Source: Anaerolineae bacterium (GTDB lineage: Bacteria > Chloroflexota > Anaerolineae > J102). Taken from it: a stretch of 10,662 bases of DNA. The stretch lies in assembly GCA_026992375.1 (NCBI GenBank), contig JALXAF010000462.1, positions 1 through 10,662 on the forward strand, in the 5' to 3' direction. Below are positions 4,552 through 10,622 of this stretch, piece by piece (position 1 is the first letter of the stretch; each line of letters begins with the position of its first letter). The position numbers were made by a program, and so were the translations under genes. The notes beneath the pieces were generated by a model that saw nothing but the letters and a program-made list of their open reading frames with translations, ran no database searches and was not told where the DNA came from.

Positions 4552-7167
4552 TCAACCTTCAGGTTGCCGGAGCGCATAGCCTTCCTTTCGCAGAATCCGT
4601 TTGGCGAACGCGATTTCCTCTTCAGACGTGTGGATGCGCCCATCCAGCAGCGCAGCCCGCACTTGCCGAAACACCTGGCGATAGATGGGGCCGGGTCTGA
4701 CGCCCCATCTGCGCAAATCATCGCCCGAGATGTGAATCTGGCGAGGACGCAGGTGTTTTTGATAAAACGCCAATCGCTCCCGAAACAGGGGATCATCCAC
4801 AGCGACGCGGGCCGTTAGCAGAATTGCGTTGCTGAAGGGATGCAGCAATCGGTCTAGTTCCGAGGGAGGGATGTCGGGCCGGAGGATATCCAGGGTGCGG
4901 GCGCGCAGACGCTCCCCTTCTTTCACCAATTTGGCCGTGGCGCTGGTGAGACGCAGGCGCTCCAAAATGCGTTTGTGCGCTCCAGGCGTCAGATCATACA
5001 TCCACAGGGCGAAGTAAAGACGTTCGATGGCCGCGGGAGGCTCGGGCGACGCAGCCAATTCCTGGCGCAATCGTCTGAATTTCTCGTTCAGGCGATCGTC
5101 CCAGTCCAGATCGTCATCGATTTCTCGCAGCACGCCGATCTCGTGCAAACGGCGCAAAGCCTTTTCGGGCTCCTTCTCCTGCAAAATCAGCTCCAGCTCA
5201 TGCCGGATGCGCGGGCCGCTCACGCGATGGAGCAAGTCCACAGCTTCGAGCATCAGCTCCGCGGTGCGCGGCTCGATGATGAACCCAAAGCGCTGCTCGA
5301 ATCGGATGGCCCGCAAAATGCGCGTCGGGTCTTCGATAAAACTCAGAGAGTGGAGGACGCGGATGATCCCTTCCTCCAGATCTTTGCGCCCGCCGTAGAA
5401 ATCGAGCAATTCTCCCCAATGCTTGCCATCCAGGCGAATGGCCAGGGTGTTGATGGTGAAATCGCGGCGGTGCAGGTCCAGCTTGATGCTGGATCGCTCG
5501 ACCACGGGCAGCAGGGTGGGAGCCTCGTAAAACTCGGTGCGTGCGGTGGCGAAATCGATGCTGGCGGGCGCGCCATCGGGCAATATCTGGCTGGCGGAGA
5601 AGGCTTTTTCATCCCGAATCCATTTTGCGGTGCCAAAACGCCGGTGGGGCCGCACGCGTCCGCCGAATTCCCGGGCCAATGCCTGCGCCAGCGCCACCGC
5701 ATCCCCCTCCACCACGAAATCAACATCGAAATTGGGGAGGTTCAACAATAGATCGCGCGTGAAGCCGCCGACCGTGTAAAGGGGATAGCCCATTTCGGCG
5801 GCCACCTGGCCAATACGCCGCAGGATTTTGATGAGGCCCGCGGGCAGCCGCTCATCGATGATCTCCGCGACGGAGGGACTCTCGGGGACTTTCTCCTCTC
5901 CCCACAGTTTCAGCAGATCGGTACGGGTGACGATGCCAACCATCTTTCCACTTCCATCCACCACCGGAATCTGCCCCCAACCGCTTTCGATCATCCGTTT
6001 TTGCACCACGCGCACCGGGTCATCCAGACGCGCGGTGACAGCACCCGTGCGCATCACCCGGCGCACCGGCTGATTTTGCATACCGTGTCGCATGGCTATA
6101 TCGATGATGCGGCGCGTGACAAGGCCCTGCAATTGGCCGCGTTCATCCACCACCGGAAATCCCTCATGGCCGCGAATGCTCATGCGCTGAGCCACCGCCG
6201 ACACGCTGTCTTCGGCGCTGACGGTGGTGATGCCCCACGACATGATCTCTTGCACTGTCATTTGCGGTTGCACCATCTCTTCCAGCAACGCAAAAATGCG
6301 CTGGCGGATGACAGGGAGAGGCTGTTTCCGCATCAGAGCGGCCGCGGCCCGGGCGTGTCCGCCGCCGCCCAGAGCCTGAGCGACGCGTCCCACATGGATG
6401 CTGTTGGTGGTGGAGCGAGCCACCACCTGCACATGCTCCGCCAAATCCACCAGCAGGAACAGCGCATCTGGCTCGTAAAGATCGCGCAGCTTGTGGGCCA
6501 GGGTGCTGATCTCCTCCACCGGCTCCTGCACGCGAGCCGAGGCAATCACCACGGTATGCCCTTTGATCTCGAAGGTCTCGGCAGCTTCGTAAAGCTGCTC
6601 CAACAGCCGTTGCTGCGCGGGCGAAAGGGGATGGTGGAGGAACGTCCGCACCACATCCATCTTGGCTCCTTGATCCACCAGCCAGGCCGCACAACGCAGA
6701 TCGCGGGAAGTCGTGCTGGGATAAGTGAGACTGCCCGTATCCTCATAGATGCCCAGCATGAGCAGCGTGGCTTCGACGGGCGTCACCTGAATGCCCCGGC
6801 CGATGATCTGCTCCACCAGGATTGTGGTGGTGGCTCCCACCTGCTCGGACCAGCAATGATAATGTTCGGGGAGATTCTCGCGGCATTTGTGATGATCGAT
6901 GATGCGCACGGGCGTTTTCTGCGTCATTCCCCGCACCAGTTGCGCCGATTGACAATCCACGAAAATCCCCAGCGAGATGCGGCGGCGCGGCAATTCCTCC
7001 GCCGTGTGAAAAGGCAATGCACTACGATACAGGGTGAGAAAATCCTGCAAGTTGCGGTTGAGACTGTGCGGAAGCACGGGGATGGCGTCCGGGTGGAGTT
7101 TGCTGGCGGCCAGCAGGCTCGCCATCGCGTCGAAATCCGCGTGCTCATGGGTGAGGATCACTTCCAT
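4552..7167 (-). CDS. DHH phosphoesterase-CBS-CBS-tRNA nucleotidyltransferase/poly(A) polymerase fusion
   Basis: 871 residues. N-terminal DHH/DHHA1 phosphoesterase (about 1-300) with all metal and substrate motifs: HADFD (9-13), Asp71, DHH (91-93), YEDTG (141-145) and GGGGH (267-271). Two CBS domains follow (about 303-360 and 368-422), usually an adenine-nucleotide sensor. The rest (about 440-871) is a class II nucleotidyltransferase: GGFTRD (467-472), catalytic DVD (481-483), RRDFTIN (567-573) and EDPTRILRAIRF (612-623). A stretch of about 20 residues between TARTE (541-545) and DLHRRD resembles the flexible loop that A- and CCA-adding enzymes have and CC-adding enzymes lack. Expected role: tRNA 3'-end completion, possibly with RNA turnover by the DHH half. 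The same architecture is known in other phyla, some of which split CC- and A-addition between two enzymes. The start agrees with the DHH family N-terminus; there is no RBS, and the promoter at 7175-7204 implies a leaderless mRNA. Confidence 0.92.
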   Translation of the reverse strand: MEVILTHEHADFDAMASLLAASKLHPDAIPVLPHSLNRNLQDFLTLYRSALPFHTAEELPRRRISLGIFVDCQSAQLVRGMTQKTPVRIIDHHKCRENLPEHYHCWSEQVGATTTILVEQIIGRGIQVTPVEATLLMLGIYEDTGSLTYPSTTSRDLRCAAWLVDQGAKMDVVRTFLHHPLSPAQQRLLEQLYEAAETFEIKGHTVVIASARVQEPVEEISTLAHKLRDLYEPDALFLLVDLAEHVQVVARSTTNSIHVGRVAQALGGGGHARAAAALMRKQPLPVIRQRIFALLEEMVQPQMTVQEIMSWGITTVSAEDSVSAVAQRMSIRGHEGFPVVDERGQLQGLVTRRIIDIAMRHGMQNQPVRRVMRTGAVTARLDDPVRVVQKRMIESGWGQIPVVDGSGKMVGIVTRTDLLKLWGEEKVPESPSVAEIIDERLPAGLIKILRRIGQVAAEMGYPLYTVGGFTRDLLLNLPNFDVDFVVEGDAVALAQALAREFGGRVRPHRRFGTAKWIRDEKAFSASQILPDGAPASIDFATARTEFYEAPTLLPVVERSSIKLDLHRRDFTINTLAIRLDGKHWGELLDFYGGRKDLEEGIIRVLHSLSFIEDPTRILRAIRFEQRFGFIIEPRTAELMLEAVDLLHRVSGPRIRHELELILQEKEPEKALRRLHEIGVLREIDDDLDWDDRLNEKFRRLRQELAASPEPPAAIERLYFALWMYDLTPGAHKRILERLRLTSATAKLVKEGERLRARTLDILRPDIPPSELDRLLHPFSNAILLTARVAVDDPLFRERLAFYQKHLRPRQIHISGDDLRRWGVRPGPIYRQVFRQVRAALLDGRIHTSEEEIAFAKRILRKEGYALRQPEG

Positions 7168-7174
7168 ATCTTGT

Positions 7175-7204
7175 ATTATAGCAGGCTCCGAAGGCCCCTG
7201 TCAG
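7175..7204 (-). promoter_or_regulatory. Promoter giving a leaderless mRNA for the DHH-CBS-nucleotidyltransferase gene
   Basis: On the minus strand CTGACA (7204-7199), an 18-base spacer and TATAAT (7180-7175) match the sigma-70 consensus at 11 of 12 positions. Only 7 bases separate TATAAT from the ATG at 7167, so transcription should begin at or next to the A of the start codon. No Shine-Dalgarno fits in that space. Confidence 0.75.
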
Positions 7205-7276
7205 ATTCAGCCCAAAGAGGCGCGCCCGAGACAGCGTCGCGCACAATCCCGCACGCCATCTTCAGAAAAACGCCCA

Positions 7277-7714
7277 TCACTCTGCCTCAGAATTCTCTCC
7301 CGCCAGCAATTCCAGCCACAATTGCCACTTGGCCTTGGAACTTTTGTCGTCCGTCCCCGTTTCCGAGTTCTGCAACTCGGATGGCGATCCCCCCTGCGGA
7401 GGAGCGGCCGCGTCTGGGCTCACCATGACGATCACCTCATCGCCCGGCCGCACCCAGTTTAAGACCTTGCGCACAAAATCCTCGACCACCGCGGGAGAGA
7501 TGCTTTCATCGAACTCCCGGTCGATGTCCTCCTTCTCCTGCTCCACGGCGGCGATGTTTGCATCCATTTTCGCCAGTTCGTTTTGCAGCTCACGATAGCG
7601 CAACGCGTTGCGGCCATACATAAATGCAAAGATCGCCAGCGCCACAATGCCCATGAAGATGGCAGCTTGGCGCATGGTCAGCAGTTGTTTTGAGGGAGAT
7701 GTCCGTCGCGTCAT
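7277..7714 (-). CDS. FtsL/DivIC-family septum-formation-like protein
   Basis: 145 residues: a short basic cytoplasmic N-terminus (MTRRTSPSK), one membrane helix (about 16-33), a coiled coil (about 38-70, RYRELQNELAKMDANI), and the family's closing motif, here VEDFVRKVLNWVRPGDEVIV (77-96), where FtsB/DivIC proteins carry a conserved short helix and PGE-like turn. A low-complexity tail of about 45 residues (APPQGGSPSELQNSETG) follows. FtsL/FtsB-type proteins bridge the division complex across the membrane. The ATG at 7714 has AGGTT about 7 bases upstream and its own promoter at 7747-7775. It lies between tRNA-Leu and the nucleotidyltransferase fusion, which has a separate promoter. Small coiled-coil bitopic proteins diverge quickly, so I leave the symbol blank. 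Confidence 0.75.
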   Translation of the reverse strand: MTRRTSPSKQLLTMRQAAIFMGIVALAIFAFMYGRNALRYRELQNELAKMDANIAAVEQEKEDIDREFDESISPAVVEDFVRKVLNWVRPGDEVIVMVSPDAAAPPQGGSPSELQNSETGTDDKSSKAKWQLWLELLAGENSEAE

Positions 7715-7746
7715 GATTGAACCTGAGTGTTTTATCTTCGCCCCCT

Positions 7747-7775
7747 ATTTTACTCCACTTCGCTCCTGACTCCAA
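7747..7775 (-). promoter_or_regulatory. Promoter of the FtsL/DivIC-like gene
   Basis: On the minus strand TTGGAG (7775-7770), 17 bases, then TAAAAT (7752-7747), with 32 bases to the ATG at 7714. The -35 box overlaps the end of the T-rich tract of the tRNA terminator. Confidence 0.6.
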
Positions 7776-7803
7776 ACAAACAAAAACCCCGTCTGAAACG
7801 GGG
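7772..7803 (-). terminator. Rho-independent terminator of tRNA-Leu
   Basis: On the minus strand CCCCGT (7803-7798) and ACGGGG (7792-7787) form a perfect 6-bp stem around TTCAG, followed by TTTTTGTTTGTTT. It begins a few bases after the tRNA 3' end. Confidence 0.85.
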
Positions 7804-7810
7804 AGAAAGG

Positions 7811-7894
7811 TGCCGATGGAGGGATTCGAACCCCCACGGGCCAATGCCCACTGCGCCCTGAACGCAGCGCGTCTGCCAGTTCCGCCACATCGGC
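7811..7894 (-). tRNA. tRNA-Leu (anticodon CAG)
   Basis: 84 bases, class II cloverleaf. Acceptor GCCGATG/CATCGGC is perfect over 7 bp; the D arm contains AACTGGCAGAC; the anticodon stem CTGCG/CGCAG encloses loop TTCAGGG, anticodon CAG at 7858-7860; the long variable arm is GGGC-ATT-GGCCC; the T arm has loop TTCGAAT. The discriminator is A. The next bases read CCT, so CC matches the genome but the terminal A is not encoded. The promoter lies at 7916-7944 and the terminator at 7772-7803, so it is a single-gene transcript. Confidence 0.97.
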
Positions 7895-7915
7895 TTGTAT
7901 TCGATTGCAAAAGCT

Positions 7916-7944
7916 ATTCTACCCTCACTCGGGCGCTTTGTCAA
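7916..7944 (-). promoter_or_regulatory. Strong sigma-70-type promoter of tRNA-Leu
   Basis: On the minus strand a perfect TTGACA (7944-7939), 17-base spacer, and TAGAAT (7921-7916), one change from consensus. The tRNA 5' end is 21 bases further on. Confidence 0.85.
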
Positions 7945-7981
7945 GATCTGATCCGGCAGTTCACGCAGCTTTTTCAGAACA

Positions 7982-8023
7982 AGAAGCGCCTGCCAGGGAC
8001 ATTGCCGCCCGACAGGCGCTTCT
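7982..8023 (-). terminator. Large hairpin, probable terminator after the coiled-coil protein gene
   Basis: AGAAGCGCCTG (7982-7992) and CAGGCGCTTCT (8013-8023) are perfect 11-base inverted repeats with a 20-base loop. On the minus strand the stem begins 19 bases after the stop at 8043, and the downstream bases are T-rich (TTCTTGTTCT), though not a clean T-run. A competing 7-bp stem is possible between CTGCCAG (7990-7996) and CTGGCAG (8022-8028). Confidence 0.6.
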
Positions 8024-8042
8024 GGCAGCCATGCAAGTGAGA

Positions 8043-9233
8043 TTATGGTCGGGTGAGTGCGATGTTGATCTCCACTTGCTTATCTGGCAGCACAGTGACG
8101 GATTGCGGGCCGGGAACAATCAAGGGATGCTCGGCCGCGGGCTGGGCCAGCAATTGGTAATCGCCCGGAGGGATGTTGATGAAGACAAATCGCCCGTCGG
8201 TTCCGGTGCTCATGCTCAACAGGGGGCTGCCCCGCTCGTCTCGCAAGAGAACATGCACGCCCGAAAGAGCCGTCTCGTCAGCCTCGGGCACGCCATCGTT
8301 GTTGGCATCCAGCCACGCAAGGCCATAGATGATGCCACTGCCGCGGGCGGGGGTGGGAATGGGCTGCTGGGACGGAAAAAGCTGCAAGGTCGTTGGCTCC
8401 TCGGTAGGAGCGGGCGTCACCGTAATCACAGGCTTGGTGACCGGGGTTGGTGAGGCGATGGGCGTGGAGGCCGCCTCGGTGGCGCGCAATTCTTCGGGCG
8501 CGACATCCGAGATGAGCGCGATCAGCCCCTGCACAAACCGATCGAAACGGGCAGCGGTCTTTTTGACATGCTCAATATCGCCCTGCATTGTCGCGACTGT
8601 TTCATCCAGGCCCGTCATCCGATCCTGCACCATCGCCACATCTTGTCGCACCGATTCAGCGGTCTTCGAAATCTCGTTCGTCTGGGCTTGTAGGGCACTC
8701 ATCTGGTCAGACAAATGCTGCTGTTCATCTTCCAATAATTGCACGCTCGATTCCAATGATCGCCCCCGAGCGTCGACATCTTGCCAGCGCGCCTCAGCCG
8801 TGGCGATGGCGTTTTTCTGCGCTTCCTGTTGCCGGGTCAACGCATCCTGGGTTTCCTCCAACGTGGCGATTTTCACCTCAAGCGCGGCTGTTTTCTCCCG
8901 ATCGTTGAGAAAGAGCGAGCCGTTCAATCCCAAAAGCAGCATCAACGCCAAGAGCGCCCCCAGGATGATGCTGATCAGCACGAGGAGAATGTCGTGCAGA
9001 CAGCCGAACATCTTCTTTTCATCGGAAGACGCACGGGCTGGCTCCAGTGGCGGCGGAGCGCCAATGTCGGTGGTGGGCGCCGCGTCATCGTCCGTGGTCT
9101 GCTGTTCCGCCTCCGGCTCGATATCCTCCGGTTTGAGGGGCTTGAACGTCGTATTAACTTCTCCCACTAAAACATCGGAGACATCGATGGGCAAAGGAGA
9201 TGGAGTTGACGAAGTAACCGGCGTTTCAGGCAT
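8043..9233 (-). CDS. Bitopic membrane coiled-coil protein with C-terminal SdrD-B-like domain
   Basis: 396 residues. Order: acidic, Pro/Thr-rich cytoplasmic region (1-75); one long membrane helix (about 80-104, LLVLISIILGALLALMLLLG); coiled coil (about 110-240, rich in Gln/Ala/Glu heptads); Pro/Thr linker (about 250-298, e.g. ASPTPVTKPVITVTPAPT); and an Ig-like SdrD-B/Cna-B-type domain (about 299-396) with GIIYGLAWLDANNDG, VHVLLRDERGS, TDGRFVFINIPPGDYQLL. DANNDGVPEADE resembles a calcium-binding loop. With no signal peptide before the helix, the likely topology puts the coiled coil and Ig-like domain outside, as a stalk presenting an adhesive or structural domain. I chose the ATG at 9233 because GGAGG lies five bases upstream; the in-frame TTG at 9245 is part of that region. 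It follows the DsbB-like gene by 21 bases and is probably cotranscribed. No established name. Confidence 0.8.
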   Translation of the reverse strand: MPETPVTSSTPSPLPIDVSDVLVGEVNTTFKPLKPEDIEPEAEQQTTDDDAAPTTDIGAPPPLEPARASSDEKKMFGCLHDILLVLISIILGALLALMLLLGLNGSLFLNDREKTAALEVKIATLEETQDALTRQQEAQKNAIATAEARWQDVDARGRSLESSVQLLEDEQQHLSDQMSALQAQTNEISKTAESVRQDVAMVQDRMTGLDETVATMQGDIEHVKKTAARFDRFVQGLIALISDVAPEELRATEAASTPIASPTPVTKPVITVTPAPTEEPTTLQLFPSQQPIPTPARGSGIIYGLAWLDANNDGVPEADETALSGVHVLLRDERGSPLLSMSTGTDGRFVFINIPPGDYQLLAQPAAEHPLIVPGPQSVTVLPDKQVEINIALTRP

Positions 9234-9254
9234 AATAGCCTCCAAAAAATGCGA

Positions 9255-9695
9255 TCAAGTTTCTTTTCCTTCCATCTCCTGGCTGAAAAAGAGCAATCCC
9301 ATGAAGGTGATAATCAGGAAGCCCACTAACGCCAGGAAGGGGATGGTTATGAAGCCAAAGATGTTGATCCAGGTGGTTGTGCAGGGAATGCCTGTATTGC
9401 AAACTGCGCTGCTGCCGAATATATCGGTTTTCTGAAGCAGATAATGATAGGTCGAAACGCCTGTTCCCAGAATGGAGAAGGGCATGACATAGAAAAAGAC
9501 GTCCTTATCCCGCCGCAAAAAACCAATCAGCAAGATGAGGGAAAGAGGATACATGAGAATGCGCTGATACCAGCAGAGGGTGCAGGGGATAAACTTCAGA
9601 ATTTCGCTGAGATACAGGCTGCCCAGGGTGGCAAGTAGCGCTGCCGCCAGAGCGATGAGGACATAGGCTTTTTGTGCTGATGTGAAACGGTTGAT
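9255..9695 (-). CDS. DsbB/BdbC-family disulfide oxidoreductase, apparent ATC start
   Basis: 146 residues from an ATC at 9695-9693. Four membrane helices are expected. Helix 1 (about 10-30, AYVLIALAAALLATLGSLYL) is followed by CTLCWYQRILMYPL with the first redox pair Cys38/Cys41; a second pair lies in the outer loop AVCNTGIPCTTTWINIFGF, then TIPFLALVGF. These are hallmarks of BdbC/DsbB enzymes, which reoxidise thiol oxidoreductases and pass electrons to quinone. The first in-frame ATG (9554) would remove helix 1 and the first CxxC, so it cannot be the true start of a working enzyme. No ATG, GTG or TTG occurs upstream in frame back to the preceding gene, yet AGGAGG sits five or six bases before the ATC. 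It lies between the ybaK-like gene (68 bases) and the coiled-coil gene (21 bases), probably one operon. Confidence 0.85.
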   Translation of the reverse strand: MNRFTSAQKAYVLIALAAALLATLGSLYLSEILKFIPCTLCWYQRILMYPLSLILLIGFLRRDKDVFFYVMPFSILGTGVSTYHYLLQKTDIFGSSAVCNTGIPCTTTWINIFGFITIPFLALVGFLIITFMGLLFFSQEMEGKET

Positions 9696-9763
9696 GGTGA
9701 CCTCCTGTGCAACGCGCCGCGTGTGGGACGGCGTCGTCGCGGGATGTGTGTGGCGTAGGCGAT

Positions 9764-10252
9764 TTATTTTCGAGCGATGGGAGCCACGCGGGCGTTGGTG
9801 AGTTTGATAAAATCGGCGGGGGCCAGGATGACCTGCATTCCCCGCACGCCTGCGCTCATGGCGATGACGTCGAAACTCTGGGCGCTTTCATCGAGAAAAA
9901 CGTGAAAACCGCGATTAAGAAGCGCCAGGCTGCTGATACCGCCCTTTTTGAGCCCGGTCATCTTCTCCGCCCGAGCCAGCGGGGCCATGTGCGCCTTCTT
10001 GACGCCTGCAGCCCGGGCCAGGGCCTTTAGATCCAGCTCGGCGTCGGCCGGCAACACCGCCAACATGGGCTTGCCTTTATCGGGCAGGGTGACCAGGGTT
10101 TTGAAAACCTGCGAAGGGGACATGCCGATTCCTTCGGCCACCTCGGGAGCGGAGACGAAGACCTCAGGATCATAGGTGCGGATTTCGTAATGGATCTTTT
10201 TGCCGTCCAGCAAGCGTGTGACCAGATTTTTGTTTGACTTCTTTTTCGTCAT
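9764..10252 (-). CDS. ybaK: YbaK/EbsC-family aminoacyl-tRNA deacylase (Cys-tRNA(Pro)-type)
   Basis: 162 residues, the usual length of stand-alone YbaK proteins. The family removes amino acids mischarged onto tRNA, Cys from tRNA(Pro) in the best-known members. Visible features: YEIRTYDP near the N-terminus, the active-site lysine in SQVFKTLVTL (Lys51), the strand MLAVLPADAELDLKALA, KMTGLKKGGISSLALL, then FLDESAQSFDVIAMSAGVRGMQVILAPADFIKLT, the typical C-terminal part. The usual GGxSPxG turn here reads GGISSLAL, lacking the proline and following glycine. I chose the ATG at 10252; the in-frame TTG at 10264 adds only four residues. No clear Shine-Dalgarno precedes either. The promoter candidate at 10283-10311 is suitably placed. 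It heads the operon with the DsbB-like and coiled-coil genes; a functional link is not evident. Confidence 0.85.
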   Translation of the reverse strand: MTKKKSNKNLVTRLLDGKKIHYEIRTYDPEVFVSAPEVAEGIGMSPSQVFKTLVTLPDKGKPMLAVLPADAELDLKALARAAGVKKAHMAPLARAEKMTGLKKGGISSLALLNRGFHVFLDESAQSFDVIAMSAGVRGMQVILAPADFIKLTNARVAPIARK

Positions 10253-10282
10253 GATATCACGCAATCCATCGTGTGTTGTTTG

Positions 10283-10311
10283 ATTTTACTCTGCCTGGAC
10301 AGGATGCGCAA
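10283..10311 (-). promoter_or_regulatory. Possible promoter of the ybaK-dsbB-coiled-coil operon
   Basis: On the minus strand TTGCGC (10311-10306), a 17-base spacer and TAAAAT (10288-10283), 30 bases before the ATG at 10252. The box is set in AGAGTAAAATC, similar to the GGAGTAAAATA of the FtsL-like promoter. Confidence 0.5.
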
Positions 10312-10575
10312 CTGCGTCGCACACCGTTCTTTGCCGATAACTGCCAATGTAGCCGGACGTAGGGCCATAGGCGAATGGTTAGTAATCGTCCAGCAATAAT
10401 TTCCCTTTTTACTGCACCACTGATCGAGTTATTCAGCAAATGCTGATGCATGTTTACGAATGAGATCAGTCATCGTAGCGTTTGCCACGTCCCTCTGCAT
10501 GGGCCAAACCCGCGCGATGGGTTATAATCTGCGGGCGGCCCGAGCCACGCCTCGTCCATCTCGATGAAAATAGGA
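10312..10575. other. Intergenic region without convincing gene
   Basis: Part of the roughly 400-base stretch from 10253 to the window end that has no supported CDS. Short open frames exist but lack RBS and protein-like composition. Visible structure: a nested inverted repeat, ACTGATC (10419-10425) with GATCAGT (10464-10470), enclosing the hairpin TCAGCA-AA-TGCTGA (10433-10446); and a perfect TATAAT at 10523-10528 on the forward strand with no clear -35 box, which might belong to a gene beyond the window. Confidence 0.5.
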
Positions 10576-10619
10576 ACGCAGATGATGCAGATGATGCAGA
10601 TGCCACACAGATTTCCGCA
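10576..10619 (+). repeat. Nonamer tandem repeat of the GCAGATG type
   Basis: ACGCAGATG (10576-10584), ATGCAGATG (10585-10593) and ATGCAGATG (10594-10602) are in perfect 9-base phase. Decayed units (CACAGATTT, CCGCAGATA) follow to about 10622. The unit resembles the ACGAAG and ACGGAG blocks at 4519-4544 and 2041-2063. Confidence 0.75.
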
Positions 10620-10622
10620 GAT

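Noticed and set aside
4553..4566. CAACCT-TC-AGGTTG hairpin at the end of the fusion gene as a terminator
   Set aside because: It overlaps the last codons and stop, and only TTTT follows; too weak to call.
4975..7428. Long open frames (258 and 475 residues) on the plus strand opposite the fusion gene
   Set aside because: They are His/Arg/Gln-rich antisense shadows of a GC-rich gene, with no recognisable motif or RBS.
8329..9435. 368-residue open frame on the plus strand
   Set aside because: Ser/Cys-rich shadow of the coiled-coil gene and part of the DsbB-like gene on the other strand.
10257..10451. 64-residue minus-strand frame upstream of ybaK
   Set aside because: No RBS, atypical composition, and it covers the ybaK promoter candidate.
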